Part shown: piece by piece, positions 49,675 to 58,629 of the stretch
Layout of the letters: the number at the start of each line of letters is the position of its first letter
Position numbering within the stretch: the first letter of the stretch is position 1
Assembly: GCA_029531795.1 (NCBI GenBank)
Contig: JAPEIS010000003.1
Span: 868,001 to 932,000 of the forward strand
Direction: 5' to 3'
Length of the DNA: 64,000 bases
Source: Sclerotinia nivalis
Taxonomy: Eukaryota; Ascomycota; Leotiomycetes; Helotiales; Sclerotiniaceae
Notes under the pieces: generated by a model
Told to the model about the DNA's origin: nothing
Database searches by the model: none
The model's input: only the letters and a program-made list of their open reading frames with translations
Translations under genes and position numbers: made by a program

Positions 49675-50463
49675 ATGCCAGCCTGCACACTCCATCTCCT
49701 TTCTCTCGCCGTTGCTATCCCTGAATTCCTTTCAGCCCTCTCGAAAACTTCAATCACTCCACTCACAATTGGCAGGGTTGTGCGTTGGATTGTTCTTCCA
49801 ACATCGATATCAATAGACCCACTTCTCGCACGTAACATTCATTGGGATATCTTAATGATCCTGCCAAATACCGACGTCCTCCCATCCTCAATTCAAAATC
49901 TTATCCTCCATCAATGGCAGGTTACAGCAGGGGTACCTTCACGATTAATTCAAGATTTCACATCAAAGAATAAGAAACTACTTAAGCCTCGACCGGAAGA
50001 CATACCACTCCTCACTGGAAGATTAAATGAGCACAGCACGACATCTTCAGCCCAAGCTCTTGAGCTTTCTCCTCCATTACTAGAATGGATTAAAACATTC
50101 AGCAAACAAGAAGGACGAGGCGCAGTTTCTATGCTTAATCTTCTAGCATTTAAACCTGGATTCAAAGAACAATACTTGAAATATGGAGCGGAATTTGCGA
50201 AATCTATCGGGTCAAAACGAGGTGGTATCGCGAAGATCGTTGGAACTGTGATACATGAAGGAAATCCGAAAGAAAGAAGTGAATGGGATGAGGTTGCGTT
50301 AGCGCATTATCCGAGTATTGAACATTTTGCAGATATGCTGGCTAGTGAAGACTATCAGGAAGTAAATCACAAGTACAGGGTGGGAAGTTTGAAGGATACT
50401 TTCATTCTTTGCACAACGGAATTGGATTTGCCTACATGGAGCAAGAGCGAGTCGAAACTGTAG
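49675..50463 (+). CDS. DUF1330-like protein (dimeric alpha-beta barrel)
   Basis: A single exon encodes 262 residues. The N-terminal half (CTLHLLSLA ... LTIGRVVRWIV ... WDILMILP ... VTAGVPSRLI) matches a conserved fungal pattern. The C-terminal half (VSMLNLLAFKPGFKEQYLKYG ... WDEVALAHYPSIEHFADMLASEDYQEVNHKYR) looks like the DUF1330/NIPSNAP ferredoxin-like barrel, where HYPS...F...S..Y is the signature. Activity is unknown; related barrels act as small oxygenase or isomerase-like enzymes. No signal peptide or transmembrane segment. The stop is followed by a convergent orphan gene. Confidence 0.78.
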   Translation: MPACTLHLLSLAVAIPEFLSALSKTSITPLTIGRVVRWIVLPTSISIDPLLARNIHWDILMILPNTDVLPSSIQNLILHQWQVTAGVPSRLIQDFTSKNKKLLKPRPEDIPLLTGRLNEHSTTSSAQALELSPPLLEWIKTFSKQEGRGAVSMLNLLAFKPGFKEQYLKYGAEFAKSIGSKRGGIAKIVGTVIHEGNPKERSEWDEVALAHYPSIEHFADMLASEDYQEVNHKYRVGSLKDTFILCTTELDLPTWSKSESKL

Positions 50464-50861
50464 AGGGCGGAGAGTGGTACAAGATTGCATCATTGGCAAG
50501 CTGTATCTACAGATATGAGCTGTTCTTCCGTTCCCAAGATTCCCCGAAGCAATCTTGGCCATATTTCACCGCTGCGACATTGGAATAGATCCGAAAAATA
50601 TAAATCTGTTACTATGTATGCAATATTGTTATACACATTAGTTCCTCTCATATCGAACTCGGGACTAGCTTAAGTAACTCCCGCTAAAATTCCAACAAAT
50701 CTGGTCTCCTTGGCACATGTTCTACTTGATACACAACAAATTCTGCCCTAAGAATGAGGCGCTAATAAACGCCGTGTATTCCTCATGATAGTATCATATA
50801 AAGGACATAGCCTTACAGCAATAACCCTGAAACTAAAATTGCACATGGTCAAGCTAGAAAG

Positions 50862-51709
50862 CTATTGTGTGCTAGGTTCCCGCCACTGGTTCTGGACTGG
50901 GAGTCGCTTAATTTGTGCTGCATCTGGCGCGGAACCTTGGGTAGCATCAGAGGTGAAACTCCTCTTCTTGTTACGACTAGCATCACTGGCGCTGTTGCGG
51001 CTGGATGAAGCCGAAGCCTCGGCCGTTAATTTATCACCTGGCTTCGAGGGAACTGGGTTTGGGGCAGTTTTGCGCTTGGCTACGCGGCTGAAGAAAGTAA
51101 GAAGCTTTTCGGCTCTTTGGAAGTCATCATGCGATGTCTTCGTAATACCTTGTGGTGGTGTCTCGTAGCCTGCTGATAAGATCTCCGAAACAATTCTACC
51201 TATAATTTGAATACCCACCGCTAGACAGGTTTCCCGGACCATATAGCGAATCTGGTGCCAAAAATGTCAAAGAACATACTGGATTTCTCGATTACCAGCT
51301 AATTCGTTTTCTGGTCTTTCAAAAAGGAGGGTGAAATCACAGGTAGCGGTAAACGTGTTTTTCACTATACGGCTGAAGCAGTGTAAACTTGCAAGCTATC
51401 GGAACACTATAGCAGCACGGTATTGAAAGAGGTCCTGTAAATCAAAACTACCTCACTTGTCTCGTCTGGTGCTGTATGCTTGAGGTTATACCTAGGAACA
51501 TAGCGCTGACTTAAAGGTAACGGACGGTTTCTAATCGTGTATTTCCCCTTTGCCGTCGTATTTGGCTTCCCCGCTAGACTTAGCTTCTATGGAAGCTGAA
51601 CTCAATTCGATGTTGGGTTTGTTTTCAAATTGATAAAAATTACCTTCTTCTTGAGTCTCAGATCAGTAAAATCATCCCTGGCTTCGTGGATTCCATGTTG
51701 TTCATGCAT
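50862..51709 (-). CDS. Orphan three-exon gene
   Basis: Proposed exons are 51709-51644 (22 codons), 51586-51452 (45 codons) and 51251-50862, giving 196 residues with all junctions in phase 0. Intron 1 is GTAATT ... CATAG (57 bp). Intron 2 is GTAGTT ... CACCAG and rather long (200 bp), so its ends are less certain. Exon 2 reads NRPLPLSQRYVPRYNLKHT. Exon 3 has a helical start (ETCLAVGIQIIGRIVSEIL), a middle DFQRAEKLLTFFSRVAKRK and a basic, Ser-rich tail. I do not recognise a domain. Basic residues and disorder in the tail suggest a nuclear protein, but this is only a guess. Upstream sequence to about 51990 may hold a further exon or leader. Confidence 0.5.
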
Positions 51710-52249
51710 TTTCGATCACAAATTGTGGTCCATGTGCAGATTTCGATCATCGACAAATAAGCCCGCGATATTAAATTTGTGATTTTGAAGTAACTCACCT
51801 TTTTAAAGAGTGACCCAATGACTGACATAAGATATGGTGTATCATCTAACTTACAAGTAACCTGAGACCGTATGCTGATTTTTGGTAGTCTTGAGGATTT
51901 TCTAAAGTGTTGAGCACCACAAAATGAGGAAGAGGACCGGTCGTGATTCTGCCCTGCTCGCCTATTCACGTGCCAAAAGATGTTCACCGCTTTCGGCGAG
52001 CTAACATAAGATTGACTAGCGCTTCCGTAATGATGTTAGTCTGCTGAATAAGTTGCTGATGCAATACTTTCATCAGCATCAAAAATCAATCCACAATCCA
52101 CAATCACCTAGACCAACTGCTATCAGTAAGTTAAAAATCAATTATCAAAGAAATATATCTGAAATCAATAAGTAATCATTTCCTCATCTTCATGTAACGT
52201 ATATCTTCCTTCATCTCTCACATTCCAGCAGACTTGCAAAAGTCTATAA
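51710..52249. other. Divergent region between the orphan gene and the pirin gene
   Basis: Contains an open minus-strand stretch (51987-51800) ending in a GTGAGT donor-like site that may be an untranslated or extra exon of the orphan gene. The pirin leader should start near 52080-52200. Confidence 0.35.
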
Positions 52250-53349
52250 ATGAAGCTCCTCATTCTCATAACCTCCATTTTCATTGCATCAATTTCCATA
52301 CTATTCTACAGCAGCAATAGTCAACTATCACAGTTCTTTCAATTCTTCACAAACAACAGAATAATCACCACAATTGACACAGACTCAATTACAACCCAAT
52401 CTTCTATGAGCACTACATCTGCCATCAAATCAACCATGTCCAAAGCACTTTCACACGCCAAGATTACCCCCCGCAAGTCATTGGCTCGAGGCCATGCTGA
52501 TCATGGCTGGCTCAATTCCTACCATACATTCAGTTTCGCAAACTACTATGATAGTCAATTTCAGAACTTTGGAAGCTTGCGAGTTCTCAACGAAGATCGT
52601 GTAGCTGGTGGCACAGGATTCCCTACGCACCCTCATCGCGATGCTGAAATCTTCAGTTATATTCTCAGTGGAGAATTAACCCACAGAGATAGTATGATCA
52701 AGAAGGGAGCAGAGGGGGCGGAAGGAGATGATTTTTACAGAATGAAAAGAGGAGATGTTCAGTTCACAACTGGTGGAAGTGGTATATTTGTCTTCTTGCC
52801 CCAAATGAATAGAATAATGCTAATGCATCTTTTATAGGAATCGCACATTCAGAACAAAATGAATCAAAGGAAGAAGTCCACTTCCTTCAAATATGGGCCC
52901 TTCCTTGGGCTAGATCTCTCACTCCACGATACCATACAAAAACCTTCTCTGAAGACGCCAAGCGATCTGCATTCTTACCAATTCTCTCGCCATTGAAAGC
53001 TGGCCCTAATGCGTCTGCGGAAGAGGAAAAAGCGGCAGAACCAACGCTCCCAAATACCATACCTATACATGCCGATTTTGTCATGGCTGCTGGAATCATT
53101 GGAGTGGACAAGAGATTCAAATGGACTGTTGGTGGCGATGCAACAAAGAGCGCTGAAAATAGAAAAGTCTATATACATGTCCCTATGACTAAAGGGGGCA
53201 ATGCAAAGATCAGATTAGACGGCAGAGAAGGAGCTGTGCTGTCTGAGGGTGATGGTGCATTCGTTGAAGGAGTCAAGGCAGGGGATGTTTTGAGTGTTGA
53301 AAGCATCGGAGAGGCTGAGGCGGAAGTTATCGTTTTGGACAGCGATTAG
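52250..53349 (+). CDS. Pirin family protein with hydrophobic N-terminal extension
   Basis: Two exons, 52250-52781 and 52838-53349, with a 56-bp intron (GTATAT ... GCTAAT ... TATAG), give 347 residues. The bicupin core starts near residue 65: RKSLARGHADHGWLNSYHTFSFANYYD, FGSLRVLNEDRV, FPTHPHRDAEIFSYILSGELTHRDSM, then across the splice GDVQFTTGGSG-GIAHSEQNE and VHFLQIWALPW. The metal ligands of the N-terminal cupin are present (His in THPHRD, His and Glu in HRDAE, His in GIAHSE). The first 22 residues are strongly hydrophobic (KLLILITSIFIASISILF) and could be a signal anchor. Inner ATGs at 52408 and 52438 would give an ordinary soluble pirin. Known pirins are nuclear or cytosolic Fe-binding proteins, some with quercetinase activity. 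Confidence 0.9.
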
Positions 53350-53699
53350 ATGTTTCTGATTGTTGGAATTTGGCTTTTATATCGATACCTACCTAGTATC
53401 TAGCGCTTATTGTACCTTTGAACTTTTAAAAATATAACTCCCGATGACCCATAAAGGTGAAGTATCACTTTGCTGCAAATTTGCCTGCGATGCCACAGTC
53501 CAGAACATCAAACATGACAAAATATCACTACGTTCTGATATCCAAAGTCGCATACTTATGTCACGAAGACGGAAATGGGTCCATACAGCGAATACTAGAT
53601 GAACTCATAAAAATGATCTCCTCCCTATTTTTGCCCGTAGCCTACTTCTAGTGGAGATGGTCTTGATGCTGGTCACTTAATTTATGCAAGCTTAGGAAA

Positions 53700-53845
53700 T
53701 ATGATTGTATTTTCGCCTCATATTAGCTAGAATATGCTAACTAGATACCCTGAAGGAATTGCGTATTCCGAACAAAATAAATCAAAAGGAGTCCATTTTT
53801 TCCAAATCTGGTCCCTTCCCTGCGCTATGAGCCAGGTGAAATCCT
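53700..53845 (+). pseudogene. Fragment of a second pirin gene
   Basis: From 53758 the sequence encodes GIAYSEQNKSKGVHFFQIWSLP, matching GIAHSEQNESKEEVHFLQIW of the intact pirin 0.9 kb upstream. About 75 bp align, with a 3-bp gap. The bases before it (GTATTTTCGCCTC ... ATATGCTAAC) resemble the pirin intron. Homology fades after about 53835 and the frame soon ends. No start and no other cupin parts are visible nearby, so this is a partial duplicate that has decayed. Confidence 0.75.
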
Positions 53846-54104
53846 CGTGTACTCCGAATGAACGTCTTGTTCGTGGTATATATACCTTGTAGGGAATTGG
53901 GGCCATATATGTCGGCCGTACCTCCGCCACTATATTCGAATCTGGTGTACAATGGATGCAATTATTAGAACGGTTGTATAATGTATATAAAATCGAAATC
54001 TTCTAAATAGTTTCAACTGAATTAAATAATTCTAGATTGAGCAGGAATACTAGTGAAAATAAGATCGATGACAAAGATTATCCGATATACTTCGATTTTA
54101 AGGC
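53846..54104. other. Short gene-free spacer
   Basis: No signals are assigned between the pirin fragment and the SINE-like copy. Confidence 0.35.
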
Positions 54105-54305
54105 TTGATTGATTGATTGATTGATTTAACGTCCACACTGAGTCTAAGACTATCTAGGACGGCTAGGGGCTCTATAAGCTCCTAGTTGATGCTATGGGGA
54201 GTTGTATGCTAGCTAATATACAGTTTGTATAGTTTGGGTTTCTTTTCAACCCTTGAAATATTGATTGAAGGCAAGTGAAAACTAATACTGGGGAACAAAG
54301 CCCGA
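54105..54305 (-). mobile_element. SINE-like retroposon, copy 2
   Basis: It shares with copy 1 (39287-39493) the (TTGA)n end followed by TTAACGTCYACACTGAGTC and ACTATCTARGACGGCTAG, and the other end GTGAAAACTAAT and CTGGGGAACAAAGCCCGA. The middle differs strongly. The flanks (TATACTTCGATTTTAAGG before, TATCTTCATCCTCTAAGA after) may be a worn target-site duplication. Probably older than copy 1. Confidence 0.7.
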
Positions 54306-55725
54306 TATCTTCATCCTCTAAGACCTTTTCTTCCTCGTTCTCCCCCTACCCCTTGCTAATTAAAGCATCCCACTGATATAATCTTCTTCTTCGATCCAAT
54401 CTGCTATTCCGACACCCACTTCCCACAAAGATCAAGAATCATCTCCATCAAGATTACCTCCAACACAGCAAAAGAATCCTCATACTAGTGAAAAACAATT
54501 GGGAGGCATTACTCTCCTCAATTCGAACTCATTCATTAACTCTTTTGTATACCTTCCTAAATGTGATGATCTCCAGTTTTGTTTGAATATAAATAATCGA
54601 AACCGCCGAATGGAATATCGGTCGTTTGAATGTAATGATAGTGGAACGTGGCCCTAACCCTACCCACACATGTACAAAAAATATTTTCGTAAAATCGAGG
54701 AAAAGGCATAATATCGTATCGATACCCAGAATATAGCATTAGTTGATAGATGATGGTATTCTCTATTTCATGATAATCGTAGTGTTAAAATGAATATATT
54801 TTCGATAATCGATTGTCGAAAAAAGGTATAAAATGCGAATAAAACAATAGCAAATTCTGTATCGAAAAGATCCTTCTGGAATAGAAAGGATTTACTAAGT
54901 ATATCATACTTCATATTGAAATAATAATCGATAACAGATATTGAATCTAACTAGGGCTTTTGTAACCATCGTTTGTATTTTGGGTTGATGTTCGTTTATT
55001 CTTTCGAAGATATTGATACTGTAAAATTGTAATAACCCCTCTATCGTGAATATTGTAATCGGGAAACCCTCTCTCTCTCTTCCAATGTATCCGATTCCAT
55101 CAAATGACTCAATCTTAGCTCTGCAGACTCTCAATAGAGAGCTGGAGGTTCGTAGAGGGCACCACGTACAGGTGTTGAGTCTTCGCCCTCCGATTTTAAG
55201 GCTTACTGTGCAGGAAATGTATAAATATTTATGCCAAGCTAATAGCGCTTATTCGGAATCGTTGTAAAGCTTCAAAATCATTATATTTCAAATTTTTAAA
55301 TATTGAAAATCTTCGAAAGATCGAAATTTCATTCTAATAGTATTGGAATAATTATATAAGGGATGTGATGGGTAGTATACATTAATTAACTGAATTCCTG
55401 TAGAAATGTAGTGTATTCTGAATAACTTCAAGTTCAGGTATTGGTTATCATTTAAAGCTTCAGGAAAAATATCTGTTTTACAATTATGGAAACCTTTGTA
55501 TCTATCGATATTTATATCCGTTGAAAGTCTATATCTACTTTACTCAAGTAGTTATTTGAATTGGCTAAAATCATTTAATCCAGTATAGAACAAGAATAAA
55601 GCGGAAGCACATCCAACATATATAGGCCCTATTTCCTCCTAGGTAATCAAATCAGTTCAATATTTATACCCATCTCCACTCCATCATATTTCCATTCCCC
55701 CTCTTCCACTTCTACAATCTACAAT
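54306..55725. other. AT-rich gene-free stretch
   Basis: Very AT-rich from about 54550, with many TATCGATA-like words and short palindromes (near 54795-54825). Short open frames only. It may be a decayed repeat, but I find no ends. Confidence 0.45.
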
Positions 55726-56631
55726 CTAATTCCTATCACTACTCAACCCCATCCAACTTGAATTCTGATTCCCCGCCCCCAATCCCCCCACAAACCCCTT
55801 CCCAATATCCAACGTACTACTCCCTCTATAAATATGACCCATCCCATGTCCCAATATCTCCGCATAACTCACCAATCCCAATTTCACCGCATCTTGTATC
55901 ATATCCAACGTATCGTGTACTTTGAGTGCTCTCTTGTACTTTTGTTTGAGAAGGGGATCGGAGGGTTTCCGGAGATGGATGGTGTAGGTTTGGAGGTCTG
56001 AGGAGGAATATTTGGTGCAGAGGCGTATGGGGTGGCCAATGGAAAAGCTGGTGTAGTCTGCAGTGTCGCGGGTGAAGGTTGTGTATGTGGGTGTGGCGGC
56101 GGGGATCTGGGGGGTGGATTGGGTAGGGGTGGAGCCGGGAGTTGTTGGGTTTAAATCAGGACATTCGGATGAGGGGGTTGTTGGGTTTGAATCAGAACAT
56201 TCGGATGAGGGAGTTTTGGGTACCAGGTTTCCCTCTTTGAATTCTTTTCCGGCTAGATCCAGAAGATTTGAGATTTGTTGGTCATCCTCTATTGTCTTTC
56301 AGTATTCTCGTCTTCTTTCGTCCCACCTTCGAGCGGATTGTATACGCACTGTAGATAACTATCCCTTCATTAAATCTCGAATTCTCCGAGTAACTAATTA
56401 GGAAGAAAATATCCACGAAACCAATTAGTCGAAGTCGACCCGACCAGCGATCTCCATTCACGAGAATCTCCCATGGATGTATATCACTACAGAGTTGTTA
56501 ACCGGGATCTCTTAGCACCAGATTCATTCATTTGACGAGAGTTAAGAAGGAGAGACATACCAGTCACACTGTAGTGTTTTATCTTCAACAGACCTTCCAA
56601 AGACTTTGAGAATTCTATGATATGAAGCCAT
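55726..56631 (-). CDS. Orphan three-exon gene with PSSEC repeat
   Basis: Exons 56631-56561, 56486-56350 and 56288-55726 give 256 residues. Introns of 74 bp (GTATGT ... CTGTAG) and 61 bp (GTGCGT ... ACTGA ... ATAG) both keep the frame. The N-terminus reads MASYHRILKVFGRSVED. The centre has two near-identical units, TPSSECSDSNPT and TPSSECPDLNPT, followed by a Pro/Thr stretch. The C-terminal 120 residues (FSIGHPIRLCTKYSSSDLQT, HDTLDMIQDAVKLGLVSYAEILGHG) look folded. I do not recognise the family. It sits between AT-rich blocks in a repeat-rich neighbourhood, and lineage-restricted genes often lie in such places. Confidence 0.55.
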
Positions 56632-57556
56632 TTTGTTCAATTGGTATGAAAATTCCGGGATCTCTCCTTCAAAGCGTGAAGAATAAAAGTCCCGTTGAGA
56701 AGCACTCAGTACGATGAACTCGGGGGGTAATCAAACGACCAGTACCGTCTTATCTCATTTAACTGAGCTTAAGCCTAAACCCATTTAAGTCCGATCAACC
56801 TCGTCAAAACGGGAATATCAGGAAAACAGAGCAAAAATTGACAACACACTTTGACAATTCATTCAATCATTAACCCCTAACGCTCAAAAAGGGATGGACT
56901 TCAGCTCAGTTAAGTGAGATGAGATAGTTTTCAGGATGATTCCATCCGACCTCAATGGCACGAGCCGAGTTTCCCTCAAAAATCCTCCATCAAGTGCCGA
57001 AAGTACAGGGGCTTTGTATACGAACATGCATCAATATTGAACCGATGCGCTGTCTGAAACACAATAAATCAGTACTGTCTGGCTGAGGAATAGTTTAATG
57101 TACCAACTGCAAGAAATTCCGAAAACGTAGGATGATTGACGGGGTGTACTCAGGCGGGATACAAAAGAGATACAGACAAAATAAGCGAAGAGCCTCAAAA
57201 TAATGAAACTTGAACAAAACAAAATATATTCTATTATATGTTATAATTAATAACTCAACAATCATCTTATAAAATCATATTAAAATACTATACAAAAATC
57301 ATCGTATCCGAGATATTTATTCTGAAGAATCTATAATTGATTATATATCACGGAGAATATCGTGATCTCCGATAGTCCATAGACTATCAAATATATACTT
57401 CTCTTTTAGTCTAAAGGCTCGTCTAGACTTTTTTAATTCTTATTATCAATTAAATGATTTTGATCTATTACTATTCAAAAGTTAGTTCATTCAAAATACT
57501 TATCGATTAGATAACTGTTTATTTAATCTATATATACAACCCTCGATCAATATAAT
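56632..57556. other. AT-rich intergenic DNA
   Basis: No gene is supported. From 57220 it is extremely AT-rich and has small inverted repeats (ATCACGGAGAATATCGTGAT near 57348, ATAGTC...GACTAT near 57374). Confidence 0.4.
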
Positions 57557-58146
57557 TGTCACGGGGCTCGCGAGCGGGCCCGGTCGGGCCTAGCTCTCGC
57601 ACATTCTGTATTTATATCTATTTTCCGTTCCTAGAATTGTAGTTCTTCGAGCTACGTCATACATATATTCTTTACCTACCTAGTACTAACCCAATGAAAT
57701 GATCAATTATCGATGAATTTTACCCGTATTGTAGATCATTATCATTGATTGGTTCCTTTCAATTCGCTGTTATGGTATGGTATTGGATAGTAGCCCCCCT
57801 TAACCGAACACCGTGTTCAAATGATAAAGAGGCCCACCTAGAGTTATTTTCCCACTCTACCTATTTTCCCTGCTATTCTGCCTGCCGTCCCCGTGATAAT
57901 AATCGAGAATAAGTCATTTAATTCATTCTACCCGATCCAATTATATATACTCCATATTCCCTGATCTTTAATGTTTATTTAATTTACTTCTATAAAAAAA
58001 CCAATATTAATATTAAAAGAATTGAATCATTTTTGATAGAATTATTATAAAATGAAATTAAGATAGTTTATAGGATTGAATATATTTTCAAGCTATTCGC
58101 TTATTTTGTCTATATCTCTTTTGTACCCCGCCCGAATAACCTTACA
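57557..58146. mobile_element. Probable solo LTR (Ty3/gypsy-like)
   Basis: The block starts TGTCACGGGGCTCGCGAGC and ends CCCGAATAACCTTACA, so it has the TGT...ACA ends of an LTR. The length of 590 bp is normal. The inside is AT-rich with no genes. A shorter block at 63593-63881 shares the first ten bases and the CCTTACA end. No 5-bp target duplication is seen (ATAAT before, TTCAG after) and no internal retroelement coding is adjacent, so this is tentative. Confidence 0.4.
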
Positions 58147-58182
58147 TTCAGTGTCGTAATTGTTTCGGTGCTGTGATAAGAA

Positions 58183-58476
58183 ATGATTTCCGTACATCGG
58201 ACAGGTAAAATGATAAAGTACTTTGGAGTAGCTGAAAGTATGAGGAGATATTTTGGAGATCTCGATGCGAAGAGTGGGTATATGATTTTCGTATATCGAA
58301 CAAATAAAATGAAGTACTATTGAGTAGCTGAAAGTATGAGGAGATATTTTGGAGATCTCGATGCGAAGAGTGGGTATATGATTTTCCTATATCGAACAAA
58401 TAAAATGATGAAGTACTTTGAAGTAGCTGAAAGTATGAGGTGATATTTTGGAGATCTCGATGCGAAGAGTGGGCAT
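58183..58476. repeat. Three tandem 99/96/99-bp units
   Basis: Copies at 58183-58281, 58282-58377 and 58378-58476 are about 90% alike, with the start of a fourth. The size differences are single triplets. On the minus strand all three are open and encode a 32-33-residue repeat with core HSSHRDLQNISSYFQLL (open frame 58489-58148, 113 residues). It starts 36 bp after the end of the putative LTR and ends about 150 bp before the HET gene ATG. Confidence 0.85.
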
Positions 58477-58629
58477 ATGATTTTGCCATTACTTGATTGG
58501 AGCCGTGGAAATTTATCGATAGCTTATTAGAGCTTCCAATTGTAGCTTCTCCTCCAATTCAACTTTTTACTTCTGATTTATCTTCAGCAACCTCTCCTCA
58601 ATACCAGTTCCCAGGAAAGTCTCTCAAAA

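Noticed and set aside
51658..51987. 109-residue minus-strand frame upstream of the orphan gene
   Set aside because: It may include a leader or extra exon, but the part up to the GTGAGT site has no recognisable sequence and I could not join it in frame to the next exon with certainty.
53457..53651. 64-residue frame between the pirin and its fragment
   Set aside because: No similarity to pirin and no other support; likely chance.
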